NCBI RefSeq assembly: GCF_024385465.1
Contig: NZ_JANFLS010000004.1
Coordinates: 450,788 to 514,787 of the forward strand
Origin: Arthrobacter sp. zg-Y844
GTDB taxonomy: Bacteria > Actinomycetota > Actinomycetes > Actinomycetales > Micrococcaceae
Length of the DNA: 64,000 nt
Direction: 5' to 3'
Under the pieces are notes generated by a model, which was not told the DNA's origin, searched no databases, and saw only the letters and a program-made list of their open reading frames with translations. Below, in pieces: positions 7,883 through 15,982 of this stretch (the stretch's first letter is position 1; every line of letters starts with the position of its first letter). Made by a program: the position numbers and the translations under genes.

Positions 7883-10774
7883 ATGGCGACTCGTACTTCC
7901 CCTGCCGCACGCAGCGGTGCCTCCGGCCGGACCACGGCCCGGAGCGCCGGCGGCAGCTCAAGCAAGACATCAGGCAAGTCCAGCGCGCGCGGCGGATCCG
8001 GAGGCCGGGGGACCTCTGCGTCGCGCCAGGCGCCCCCGGACCAGCTGCCGCTGCCGCTGCGCGCGGTGGAGAGCGCCTGGATGGGCATCTCCCGCATCGC
8101 AGGGGCCGGCGTCCGCAAGCTCGGCGCCGATGTATCTCCCGAGCGCGAAATCCGCCGCGACGGGACCGGATTCTTCCTGATCCTGCTTGCCCTCGCCGTC
8201 GCCACCGTCGAGTGGTGGGCCCTGCGCGGTCCCGTTGCCGACGTGATCCACGCCGGCGCGGCCGGAACATTCGGCTGGATGGCCGTGGTGCTGCCCTTTA
8301 TGCTCACCGCCGGCGCAGTCCGCCTGTTCCGCTACCCGGAGCGGCACCGAGCCAACAGCAGGATCAGTATCGGCCTCGTGATCATGCTGCTCGCCGGCTC
8401 CGGCATCACGCACATTGCGGGCGGCCTGCCCGCACTGTCGGACGGGTTCGACCGGCTCTGGGCCTCCGGCGGCATCGTCGGCTTCCTCGTCGCCGGGCCG
8501 TTGTCCGCCGCCCTGACTCAATGGCCGGTGCTGGTCCTCCTTTCGCTGCTGGTGTTCGTGAGTGTCCTGATCATCACGGCCACGCCGTTCCGCCATATTC
8601 CGCTGCGCCTGCGGGCAATGTATGAACACCTCATGGGCCAGGACCTGGACCCCGATGATCCTGAAGCGCACGACCAGAGCTACCTCTACGGCACGCCTAA
8701 GCCGGAAAAGGTCCGCAAGCCGCGCAAGAGCCGCCGCGAAAAGGAAGCCGAGGCCGCTGCCGCGCAGGACGGTTTCGCCGGCGACGAAGCATTTGAACGC
8801 GCGCTGCTGCAGGACGAGGAAGATGAAGCAGCAGCCGCTGCCGCGGCCGCGCCGGCAGTACCCCCGGGAGTCCGGCGTCCCACGCAGTCCGAACTGGCCA
8901 CGCAGAAGATCCGCCGCAACCAGGGCCTGCCCGTCGACGGCGGCATGGACACCGCCGAGCCGCCCACCGAGGCCATCAGCACCGTTCCCGGCGCCACCGA
9001 AGTCCTGAACCTGGCCGCCGTTCCGCCCGTAGCACCCGTGCCGTCCCGGCCGGTCCAGCCGGTCCCGCCGAACACACCCATCCCGCAGCGCACCGAGCAG
9101 CTGCAGCTCTCCGGCGACATCACCTATACGCTGCCGCCGTCGGACTTCCTGCCCCCGGGACCGCCGGCGAAGGAGCGCTCCGAAGCCAACGACGCCGTCG
9201 TTGCCGCACTGACGCACACGCTCGAGCAGTTCAACGTGGACGCGAAGGTCACCGGATTCTCCCGCGGCCCGACAGTCACCCGCTACGAGATCGAACTCGG
9301 CGAAGGCACCAAGGTGGAACGCGTCACCGCGCTGTCCAAGAACATTGCCTACGCCGTGGCGAGCTCCGACGTACGCATCCTGTCGCCCATTCCGGGTAAA
9401 TCCGCCATCGGCATCGAAATCCCCAATGCGGACAAGGAAGTTGTTGCCCTGGGCGATGTCCTGCGGTCCAACTCCGCCCGGAAGACCGAGCACCCCATGG
9501 TCATGGGTGTGGGCAAGGACGTCGAAGGCGGCTTCGTAGTGGCCAACCTGGCCAAGATGCCCCACCTGCTGGTGGCCGGAGCCACCGGTGCCGGTAAGTC
9601 CTCCTTCGTGAACTCGATGATCACGTCCATCCTGATGCGCTCCACGCCGGATGAAGTCCGCATGGTGATGGTGGACCCCAAGCGTGTGGAGCTGACTGCC
9701 TACGAAGGCGTGCCGCACCTGATCACCCCGATCATTACCAACCCGAAGAAAGCCGCTGAAGCGCTGCAGTGGGTGGTCCGCGAAATGGACACCCGCTACG
9801 ACGACCTCGCAAACTTCGGCTTCAAGCACATCGACGATTTCAACAAGGCCGTCCGCAACGGCAAGGTGGTGCCCCCGGCCGGATCCAAGCGGGTCATCCG
9901 GGCCTACCCGTACCTGCTGGTGATCGTGGACGAGCTCGCCGACCTCATGATGGTCGCCCCGCGGGACGTCGAAGACTCCATCGTGCGCATCACCCAGCTT
10001 GCCCGCGCCGCCGGCATCCACCTGGTGCTGGCCACGCAGCGGCCGTCCGTCGACGTCGTGACCGGCCTGATCAAGGCGAACGTCCCCTCCCGCATGGCGT
10101 TCGCCACCTCCTCGGTCACCGACTCCCGCGTGGTGCTGGACCAGCCCGGCGCGGAAAAGCTCCTGGGCCAGGGCGATGCCCTGTTCCTGCCGATGGGATC
10201 CAACAAACCCATCCGTGTGCAGGGAGCCTGGGTTACCGAGTCCGAGATCCACCGGGTCGTTGAGCACGTCAAGGGCCAGCTGCAGGCCGTCTACCGCGAA
10301 GACGTCGCCGTCACGGCACCGAAGAAGCAGATCGACGACGACATCGGAGACGACCTCGACGTCCTGCTGCAGGCGACCGAACTGGTGGTGACCACGCAGT
10401 TCGGTTCCACCTCCATGCTCCAGCGCAAGCTGCGCGTGGGCTTCGCGAAGGCCGGCCGGCTCATGGACCTGCTGGAGTCCCGCGGCGTGGTGGGACCGTC
10501 CGAGGGTTCCAAGGCCCGCGACGTGCTGGTGAAGCCCGATGACCTGGCCGCCACCCTCGCTGCCATCAGCGGCGGCGAAGCTCCGGCGCCGTCCGGGGGA
10601 GCCGGAGCCGCGGCGCTGGCGGAGAACGCCAATGCCAACCACGGCTTCGACCCTGCCGGGCCGGTGGACCTGGTTGCCGCGGACCTGGAGGGCAGGCCGC
10701 AGGCGAGCGACTACCACGACGACGCGGAGGACCCGGACGGTTCCGAAGATGCCTGGAACCTCACCGGCCGGTGA
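7883..10774 (+). CDS. ftsK: DNA translocase FtsK
   Basis: Septum-anchored motor that pumps chromosome termini at division. About 963 aa: a Ser/Gly/Arg-rich start, four or so membrane segments within residues 95-235, a charged Ala/Pro-rich linker to about 430, then the RecA-like motor with Walker A (AGATGAGKSS) and Walker B (LLVIVDELADLMM). It ends in a winged-helix gamma domain (ELVVTTQFGSTSMLQRKLRVG) that reads KOPS-type DNA. ATG 7883 is preferred to GTG 7874 because a TAnnnT hexamer overlaps the GTG. The final 60 residues are acidic and low-complexity. Confidence 0.95.
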   Translation: MATRTSPAARSGASGRTTARSAGGSSSKTSGKSSARGGSGGRGTSASRQAPPDQLPLPLRAVESAWMGISRIAGAGVRKLGADVSPEREIRRDGTGFFLILLALAVATVEWWALRGPVADVIHAGAAGTFGWMAVVLPFMLTAGAVRLFRYPERHRANSRISIGLVIMLLAGSGITHIAGGLPALSDGFDRLWASGGIVGFLVAGPLSAALTQWPVLVLLSLLVFVSVLIITATPFRHIPLRLRAMYEHLMGQDLDPDDPEAHDQSYLYGTPKPEKVRKPRKSRREKEAEAAAAQDGFAGDEAFERALLQDEEDEAAAAAAAAPAVPPGVRRPTQSELATQKIRRNQGLPVDGGMDTAEPPTEAISTVPGATEVLNLAAVPPVAPVPSRPVQPVPPNTPIPQRTEQLQLSGDITYTLPPSDFLPPGPPAKERSEANDAVVAALTHTLEQFNVDAKVTGFSRGPTVTRYEIELGEGTKVERVTALSKNIAYAVASSDVRILSPIPGKSAIGIEIPNADKEVVALGDVLRSNSARKTEHPMVMGVGKDVEGGFVVANLAKMPHLLVAGATGAGKSSFVNSMITSILMRSTPDEVRMVMVDPKRVELTAYEGVPHLITPIITNPKKAAEALQWVVREMDTRYDDLANFGFKHIDDFNKAVRNGKVVPPAGSKRVIRAYPYLLVIVDELADLMMVAPRDVEDSIVRITQLARAAGIHLVLATQRPSVDVVTGLIKANVPSRMAFATSSVTDSRVVLDQPGAEKLLGQGDALFLPMGSNKPIRVQGAWVTESEIHRVVEHVKGQLQAVYREDVAVTAPKKQIDDDIGDDLDVLLQATELVVTTQFGSTSMLQRKLRVGFAKAGRLMDLLESRGVVGPSEGSKARDVLVKPDDLAATLAAISGGEAPAPSGGAGAAALAENANANHGFDPAGPVDLVAADLEGRPQASDYHDDAEDPDGSEDAWNLTGR

Positions 10775-10782
10775 ATCTTCGC

Positions 10783-10788
10783 TACGCT
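10783..10788 (+). promoter_or_regulatory. TACGCT -10 hexamer of pgsA (leaderless type)
   Basis: TACGCT lies 6 nt before GTG 10795. A GAAGG between them could also serve as a weak ribosome site if transcription starts further upstream. Confidence 0.4.
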
Positions 10789-10794
10789 GAAGGC

Positions 10795-11385
10795 GTGAGC
10801 AATTCTCCTACCGATAGGGTTCCGACCCTCAATATCGCCAATGCCCTGACGGTGGCGCGGATCCTGATGGTTCCGCTCTTTATCTGGTTCCTGGCGTCCG
10901 ACGACGGCCGTGACGGCCTGTTCCGTTGGCTCGCCGTGGCAACCTTCGCCGTCGCCATTTACACCGACAAGCTCGACGGCGATATTGCCCGCAGCCGCGG
11001 GCTGATCACCGACTTCGGCAAGATTGCCGATCCGATTGCCGACAAGCTGCTGATCGGTTCGGCGCTGGTGATGCTTTCCCTGCTGGGCGAGCTGTGGTGG
11101 TGGGTCACCATCGTTATCCTCGTCCGCGAACTGGGCATCACGCTGATGCGCTTCGTTGTGATCCGGTACGGCGTTATGGCCGCCTCCCGGGGCGGCAAGC
11201 TCAAGACCGTGGTCCAGACCTTCGCCATCTTCGTGTTCCTGCTTCCGCTGACCGCGTGGCTGGGTGCCTGGGCCTGGTGGATCGGAGCCGTCTTCATGGC
11301 TGCCGCGCTCGTCATAACAGTCGTTACCGGCGTCGATTACGTCCTGCAGGCCGTCAAGCTGCGCCGCGCCGGCAAGCGCGCATGA
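10795..11385 (+). CDS. pgsA: CDP-diacylglycerol-glycerol-3-phosphate 3-phosphatidyltransferase PgsA
   Basis: Membrane enzyme making phosphatidylglycerol phosphate from CDP-diacylglycerol and glycerol-3-phosphate. 196 aa from GTG 10795; the frame extends to ATG 10771, which overlaps the ftsK stop and adds only non-conserved residues. The CDP-alcohol phosphotransferase motif is complete: Asp58, Asp61, Gly62, Ala65, Arg66, Gly75, Asp79, Asp83. It has about five membrane helices. It is followed by cinA with a 4-nt overlap (ATGA), the usual actinobacterial order. Confidence 0.94.
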   Translation: MSNSPTDRVPTLNIANALTVARILMVPLFIWFLASDDGRDGLFRWLAVATFAVAIYTDKLDGDIARSRGLITDFGKIADPIADKLLIGSALVMLSLLGELWWWVTIVILVRELGITLMRFVVIRYGVMAASRGGKLKTVVQTFAIFVFLLPLTAWLGAWAWWIGAVFMAAALVITVVTGVDYVLQAVKLRRAGKRA

Positions 11386-11870
11386 GCGACGCGCCTGCCG
11401 CCGTCCTGGCGGGCGAGGTTGTGGCCGTCGCCCGGGACACGGGGCGGACCGTCGCCACTGCAGAGTCGCTCACCGCGGGCATGCTCTGCGCCGAGCTGGG
11501 GTCGGTCCCCGGTGCCTCGGCGGTTTTGCAGGGCGGCGTGGTTGCGTATCAAAATGGAATCAAGCTGTCCGTCCTCGGGGTTCCGGCCGAGCTCCTGGCC
11601 CAAGCCGGATCCGTCGACGGTAGGGTGGCGGAGCACATGGCGGCCGGGGCGCGGCGGGTTCTTGGCGCCGACGTCGGGGTATCCACCACCGGCGTCGCCG
11701 GACCTGATACACACGACGGCAAGCCGGTTGGTACCGTGTTCCTGGGGATCGCTACTTCCGAAGGGACCTCCTTCCGGGAGTTTCTGTTCGCGGGGGACCG
11801 TACGGCCATCCGAACGGCGGCATGCAGGGAAGCACTCGCCATGCTGGCGTCAGTGCTGGAAGACCGCTAG
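11382..11870 (+). CDS. cinA: CinA C-terminal domain protein (nicotinamide-nucleotide amidohydrolase PncC type)
   Basis: 162 aa, only the C-terminal deamidase domain of CinA. Family members convert NMN to nicotinate mononucleotide in NAD recycling. Seen: [13 protein letters not shown] with the catalytic Ser/Lys region, [13 protein letters not shown], and [25 protein letters not shown] 11382 overlaps the pgsA stop by 4 nt. In many bacteria this gene precedes recA and is damage- or competence-linked; here clgR lies between. Confidence 0.9.
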   Translation: MSDAPAAVLAGEVVAVARDTGRTVATAESLTAGMLCAELGSVPGASAVLQGGVVAYQNGIKLSVLGVPAELLAQAGSVDGRVAEHMAAGARRVLGADVGVSTTGVAGPDTHDGKPVGTVFLGIATSEGTSFREFLFAGDRTAIRTAACREALAMLASVLEDR

Positions 11871-11937
11871 CGGGGCGGAAATCGGGAAGCTGCGCAGGCG
11901 GGAACAAAACCGGCAGGGCGTCAGTTGTTAGTATCAG

Positions 11938-11962
11938 GAACCGCCAAGGTTCCTTTATTACG
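11938..11962 (+). terminator. Short intrinsic terminator after cinA
   Basis: AGGAACC, a 5-nt loop, then GGTTCCT (7-bp stem) followed by TTATTA. It ends the pgsA-cinA unit and separates it from clgR. Confidence 0.55.
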
Positions 11963-12115
11963 ATCTTTGGACAGTCTGCGGTACCGCCGCAGTCCGTACT
12001 CACAGGGAGCAGGACGATACACATGGTTAAGCAACCCGTATCCGTGAACGGCGTGATCCGCTGGCGGGATGTAGGGTTGGCGGAAGACGCACACCGGGAG
12101 CCTAAGGAGCGCAAG

Positions 12116-12448
12116 ATGGTAGTTCTTCGTCACGAGATTGGTGATGTACTCCGCGACGTGCGCCAGCGCCAGGGCCGGACCCTGCGCGAGGTGTCGCATA
12201 GCGCCCGCGTTTCTCTCGGCTACCTCAGCGAGGTTGAGCGCGGACAGAAGGAAGCATCATCCGAACTTCTGTCTTCAATCTGCAGTGCCCTCGATGTGCC
12301 CCTGTCCCTGATGCTCCGAGAGGTCAGCGACCGGGTGGCAAACGCCGAAGGCGTTGCCATTCCAGACACCGTGCCATCTGAGTTTTCGCGGGAGTTCGCC
12401 CGCGAATTCCCCGAAGACCTGGCACGGGATCTGGCCCGCACATCCTAA
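12116..12448 (+). CDS. clgR: XRE-family regulator ClgR
   Basis: Helix-turn-helix regulator that in actinobacteria activates clp protease and stress genes. From ATG 12116 it is 110 aa, the size of characterised ClgR proteins, and this ATG has AAGGAG with 6-nt spacing. The HTH spans residues 8-65 ([20 protein letters not shown], then [17 protein letters not shown]). The C-terminal tail has two [12 protein letters not shown] blocks. The frame is open upstream and ATG 12023, also with a GGGAGC-type site, would add 31 residues ([14 protein letters not shown]...). I cannot exclude that longer form or the use of both starts. Confidence 0.88.
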   Translation: MVVLRHEIGDVLRDVRQRQGRTLREVSHSARVSLGYLSEVERGQKEASSELLSSICSALDVPLSLMLREVSDRVANAEGVAIPDTVPSEFSREFAREFPEDLARDLARTS

Positions 12449-12563
12449 AAACCGCACACCGCAGCGCGTCACGCAGGCCGAACGGAATCGGCCGTAGTGA
12501 CCGTGTTGCCCCATAGACATACCCCTTGACGCTGTTGCATCAGGGCGAAGAAATCTCCAGAGG

Positions 12564-12596
12564 AAACCCCCGCAGGCGCGGTGCCTGCGGGGGTTT
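12564..12596 (+). terminator. Terminator between clgR and the convergent marR gene
   Basis: A perfect 14-bp stem (12564-12577 with 12583-12596) around a 5-nt loop, with AAA before and TTT after the G+C core, so it can work on both strands. It lies between convergent genes. Confidence 0.88.
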
Positions 12597-12626
12597 GTTC
12601 TGTCCGGTGCCTGAACTGTCCGGGGC

Positions 12627-13169
12627 CTAGCGGCCTTCCTCCACGGGAGGCTCGTCCTCCAACTGATCCCCGACGGGCCGGACGGAAGCATTCAGTTTGT
12701 GCAGCAGCCGGACCAGGGTATGCAGTTCCTCCGACTCCCACCCCGTCCAGGTACGCCGGAAGTGCTCCTTGCGCGCAGTGGCCGTTCCTTCCAGGCGGGC
12801 AGCACCAACCTCGGTGAGATTGATCGGCTGTGCCCGTCCGTCCTCCGGGTCCGCATGCTTTTCCACCAGCCCCAGCGACTGCAGCATTGCTACCTGACGG
12901 CTCAGGGAGGGCTTGCCCACGCCGACCGCTGCGGCCAGATCCGTCAGGCGCATGGGCCCCTGCTGATGGAGTAGGACCATCAGGCCGTAGGCCGAAGGTT
13001 CCATATCCGGGTGCACCTCCCGGGCGATCCGGTGGGAGCTGGCCCGGGCGCGGCGCCACAGCACGCTGAGTTCCTGCTCAAGGTCCTCTATGGCCGTGTC
13101 CTTGTCCGGTTCGGCGCCGGAGGGAGGGTTGCCGTCGGGTAAAGCGGCGGGACCGGATGTTTCGGTCAT
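12627..13169 (-). CDS. MarR-family transcriptional regulator
   Basis: 180 aa from the ATG at 13169; the frame is open far upstream, but only this part looks like protein. Winged-helix core at residues 60-130: MRLTDLAAAVGVGKPSLSRQ is the recognition region, followed by the wing with DPEDGRAQ. An acidic Pro/Gly-rich N-terminal 40 residues precede it. No sensed ligand can be guessed, and the divergent DUF3046 gene is not an obvious target. A TACAAT hexamer 6 nt before the ATG suggests leaderless transcription. Confidence 0.88.
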   Translation of the reverse strand: MTETSGPAALPDGNPPSGAEPDKDTAIEDLEQELSVLWRRARASSHRIAREVHPDMEPSAYGLMVLLHQQGPMRLTDLAAAVGVGKPSLSRQVAMLQSLGLVEKHADPEDGRAQPINLTEVGAARLEGTATARKEHFRRTWTGWESEELHTLVRLLHKLNASVRPVGDQLEDEPPVEEGR

Positions 13170-13175
13170 CCTTCC

Positions 13176-13181
13176 ATTGTA
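13176..13181 (-). promoter_or_regulatory. TACAAT -10 hexamer of the marR gene (leaderless type)
   Basis: On the minus strand TACAAT lies 6 nt before the ATG at 13169. It is the best -10 match (TATAAT) among the leaderless-type sites here. Confidence 0.55.
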
Positions 13182-13274
13182 GGATCGCCGCCCTTCCACG
13201 GCACTGGAATACCTCGGGCTTTTGGAGCCGCGGGCCGGTTCGCTGCCGTGTTTCGTGCGTGAGAGGATTAATCG

Positions 13275-13499
13275 ATGCGTATCAGCGATTTCTGGCGGCT
13301 TATGGATGACGAGTTCGGTGCGGCCTACTCCAGGGTCCTGGCCGCGGACCTGGTGCTCGGGCAACTCGGAGGGGTCACGGCTGCACAGGCCTTGGACAAG
13401 GGCATGGAACCCAAATCCGTATGGCTGGCGGTATGCGACATCCAGGACGTTCCACCCGAACGCCGGCTGGGCCGCGACGTCAAGCCCAAGGCAAACTAG
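13275..13499 (+). CDS. DUF3046 protein
   Basis: 74 aa small soluble protein whose gene sits before recA in many actinobacteria. The sequence MRISDFWRLMDDEFG at the start and a C-terminal basic end are typical of the family. The function is unknown. ATG 13275 follows AGAGGATTAATCG, a usable ribosome site. It ends 45 nt before the recA SOS box, so recA has its own promoter. Confidence 0.85.
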   Translation: MRISDFWRLMDDEFGAAYSRVLAADLVLGQLGGVTAAQALDKGMEPKSVWLAVCDIQDVPPERRLGRDVKPKAN

Positions 13500-13543
13500 G
13501 GCTGCCGCCGCTCCCGGCCAACGGACACGCCGGGGTCCGCTGT

Positions 13544-13559
13544 TCGAATATTTGTTCGG
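13544..13559 (+). promoter_or_regulatory. LexA (SOS) box of recA
   Basis: TCGAAT-ATTT-GTTCGG matches the actinobacterial/Gram-positive box TCGAAC-N4-GTTCGA at 10 of 12 fixed positions. It lies 175 bp before the recA ATG. Confidence 0.85.
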
Positions 13560-13650
13560 ATAAAGATATGCTCCTACACAGGGGCCCGTCCTAGCCGATG
13601 CGGCCCGGGATATCCACAAGACAACGAGTTATACGTTCCGGTCAGCCGTT

Positions 13651-13673
13651 TTGTCAGTGCCGCCGGATAGGGT
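13651..13673 (+). promoter_or_regulatory. RecA-independent damage promoter (PafBC type) of recA
   Basis: TTGTCAGTG, 8 nt, TAGGGT is an exact match to the mycobacterial RecA_NDp consensus TTGTCR-GTG-N8-TAnnnT, which depends on PafBC. It lies 61 bp before the recA ATG and downstream of the SOS box, so recA would have both damage inputs. Confidence 0.8.
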
Positions 13674-13733
13674 CGTAGATAAGAAATGACGACCGGCCTA
13701 CGGGCCGCCCACAACCACAACACGAGGTGAAGA

Positions 13734-14786
13734 ATGGCTGCTCCAGCCGACCGCGCAAAAGCCCTAGAGGCAGCGCTGGCCCAGATTGACAAGCAATACG
13801 GCAAGGGCTCGATCATGCGCCTGGGCGACGAAGTGCGCGCCCCTGCCGAAACCATTTCCACCAGCTCCGTGGCGTTGGATGTTGCGCTGGGTATCGGTGG
13901 CCTGCCGCGCGGCCGCGTGGTGGAGATCTACGGACCTGAATCTTCCGGTAAGACCACCCTCGCGCTCCACGTTGTCGCCAACGCGCAGAAGAACGGCGGC
14001 ATTGCCGCGTTCATTGACGCCGAGCACGCACTGGACCCCATCTATGCGGCCAAGCTGGGCGTGGATACGGACTCGCTGCTCGTTTCGCAGCCGGACACCG
14101 GCGAGCAGGCCCTGGAAATCATGGACATGCTGATCGGCTCCGGCTCGGTCGACGTCGTGGTTATTGACTCCGTTGCCGCACTGGTTCCGCGTGCCGAAAT
14201 CGAAGGCGACATGGGCGACAGCCACGTGGGCCTGCAGGCCCGCCTGATGAGCCAGGCACTCCGTAAGATCGCCGGCCGCCTGAGCCACACCAATACCACC
14301 GCAATCTTCATCAACCAGCTGCGTGAAAAGATCGGTGTCTTCTTCGGCAGCCCGGAAACCACCACCGGTGGCAAGGCGCTGAAGTTCTATGCTTCGGTCC
14401 GCATCGACGTCCGCCGCATCGAGACGCTGAAGGAAGGCACCAACCCGGTGGGTAACCGTACGCGTGCCAAGATCGTCAAGAACAAGATGGCTCCGCCCTT
14501 CAAGCAGGCCGAGTTCGACATCATGTACGGCGTCGGCATTTCCCGCGAGGGTGGACTGATTGACATGGGCGTGGAACACGGCCTGGTCAAGAAGTCCGGT
14601 GCCTGGTTCACCTATGACGGTGACCAGCTGGGCCAGGGCAAGGAAAACTCGCGCAACTTCCTGAAGGACAATCCCGATCTGGCGGACGAGCTGGAGCGCC
14701 GTATCCGCGAAAAGCTCGGAATCGGTGTTCCTGCCGCTGAAGAGCCGGCAGCACCCAAGCTGAAGGCAGTCGGAAAGGACTCCTAG
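13734..14786 (+). CDS. recA: Recombinase RecA
   Basis: ATP-dependent strand-exchange protein and co-protease for LexA. 350 aa. Walker A GPESSGKT at residues 67-74, the LexA/DNA-contact region, loop L2 ending in [14 protein letters not shown], and a charged C-terminus. No intein: the frame is continuous through the sites where mycobacterial inteins insert. ATG 13734 follows GAGGTGAAG. Control by an SOS box (13544) and a PafBC-type promoter (13651). Confidence 0.98.
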   Translation: MAAPADRAKALEAALAQIDKQYGKGSIMRLGDEVRAPAETISTSSVALDVALGIGGLPRGRVVEIYGPESSGKTTLALHVVANAQKNGGIAAFIDAEHALDPIYAAKLGVDTDSLLVSQPDTGEQALEIMDMLIGSGSVDVVVIDSVAALVPRAEIEGDMGDSHVGLQARLMSQALRKIAGRLSHTNTTAIFINQLREKIGVFFGSPETTTGGKALKFYASVRIDVRRIETLKEGTNPVGNRTRAKIVKNKMAPPFKQAEFDIMYGVGISREGGLIDMGVEHGLVKKSGAWFTYDGDQLGQGKENSRNFLKDNPDLADELERRIREKLGIGVPAAEEPAAPKLKAVGKDS

Positions 14787-14833
14787 CAGCGGCCCGCGGA
14801 CCCGGGGACACCGGTCCCGGGACAGCAGGATCA

Positions 14834-14865
14834 GGGAAGCCGCTCCCGCATGGGGGCGGCTTCCC
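14834..14865 (+). terminator. GC-rich hairpin between recA and recX
   Basis: A 14-bp stem with one G-U pair around GCAT (14834-14847 with 14852-14865). No T-run follows, only CGG/TCGG repeats, so it may attenuate rather than stop recA-recX transcription. Confidence 0.5.
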
Positions 14866-14983
14866 GTCCGGTCGGTCCGGTCGGTCCAGTCCGCACGGAA
14901 CGGCGCTACGACGCAGCTACTCTCCGCGGCGGTCCGGGGGAGTGGAAGTCCGGGGAGGAAAAGGGAACAAGGCCCTGGAGCGG

Positions 14984-15874
14984 ATGGTTATGGATACCTC
15001 GCAGGAAGAGACGCTGGCAGAGCTGAAGCGACGGCTTGCCGAAATCAGCGCTGCGGCGGCGGCAACTGCGCCCGCCGGTGACGGGGACGCTCGGGGCGGC
15101 GCGAAGGGAACGCGCACCGCACCCGAGCCGGTGGACGCCAAACCTGGCGCTTCCAGGCCTGCCCGCCGCCGCAAGACGCCCGCGAAGACGCCCGATACCT
15201 TCAAGGAAGACGGTTTCGGTGAGGAAGCTCCCGCCGACGAGCCCTGGGCGGAACCCGGTACAGGCGGCTCCGGGTCGAAGCGGGGAGGGAAAAAGTCCGG
15301 CCGCGGGCGGCAGGGCTGGGGGCAGCAGGGTGCAGACGCGGACCAGCCGGAGGAAGCCGTCCCGCTGACGCCGGAGGAAGCTTACGCCGAGGCAAAAGCC
15401 ATCGTCCTGCGCCAGCTGACTGCCTCTCCCAAGAGCCGCAAACAGCTTGAAACCAAGCTTGCGGAAAAGGAAATCCCGCCGGAAGCCGCAGCTGCGGTCC
15501 TTGACCGTTTCGAAGAAGTGCAACTCGTGGATGATGCCGAGTTTGCGCGGCTGTGGGTCCGCAGCAGGTCCCAGAGCAAGTCCCTTGCCCGCGGGGCCCT
15601 GCGGCGCGAACTGACGGAAAAGGGCATTGCACCGGATCTCGCCGCCGAAGCGCTTGAACAGGTCAGTGCCGACGACGAACTCGAAGCGGCGCGCGCCCTG
15701 GCGAGGAAAAAGCTCCAGGCGTCCGCCGATCTTTCCGACCGCAGCGTGCGCGATAAACAGACCCGCCGACTGGTGGGGATGCTGGCCCGGAAGGGTTATT
15801 CCCCGTCGCTCGGCTTTCGGGTAGCGGCTGAAGTCATCGGTGAAGTCCGGGATGCCAGGGGGGACTCCGTCTAA
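14984..15874 (+). CDS. recX: Regulatory protein RecX with long disordered N-terminus
   Basis: Binds RecA filaments and limits RecA activity. About 296 aa from ATG 14984 (GGAG 4 nt before); a GTG at 14942 would add 14 residues, but its purine run abuts the codon. Family RecX is 150-200 aa. Here the RecX three-helix repeats begin near residue 130 (AYAEAKAIVLRQLTASPKSR) and run to the end, with DDAEFARLWVRSRSQSKSLA in the middle. The first ~125 residues are rich in Ala, Gly, Pro, Lys and Arg and look disordered. Gene order recA-recX is conserved. Confidence 0.93.
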   Translation: MVMDTSQEETLAELKRRLAEISAAAAATAPAGDGDARGGAKGTRTAPEPVDAKPGASRPARRRKTPAKTPDTFKEDGFGEEAPADEPWAEPGTGGSGSKRGGKKSGRGRQGWGQQGADADQPEEAVPLTPEEAYAEAKAIVLRQLTASPKSRKQLETKLAEKEIPPEAAAAVLDRFEEVQLVDDAEFARLWVRSRSQSKSLARGALRRELTEKGIAPDLAAEALEQVSADDELEAARALARKKLQASADLSDRSVRDKQTRRLVGMLARKGYSPSLGFRVAAEVIGEVRDARGDSV

Positions 15875-15982
15875 CCGGCGGACTGCGGGCCGGCGCCCGG
15901 CCGGCCTGGGGAACGCGGCGAAACAGCGGCGCTATTAGTCGTGGTGTCAATCCGACGCGCCGTATCGTATGCTGTGCCAACT

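Noticed and set aside
7970..10717. A 915-codon open frame on the minus strand opposite ftsK
   Set aside because: It is the antisense of ftsK; GC-rich codons remove stops from the other strand. The composition (His/Gly/Asp/Val-rich) is that of an antisense shadow and no motif is seen.
13734..14786. Intein in recA, as in M. tuberculosis
   Set aside because: The recA frame is 350 codons and uninterrupted.
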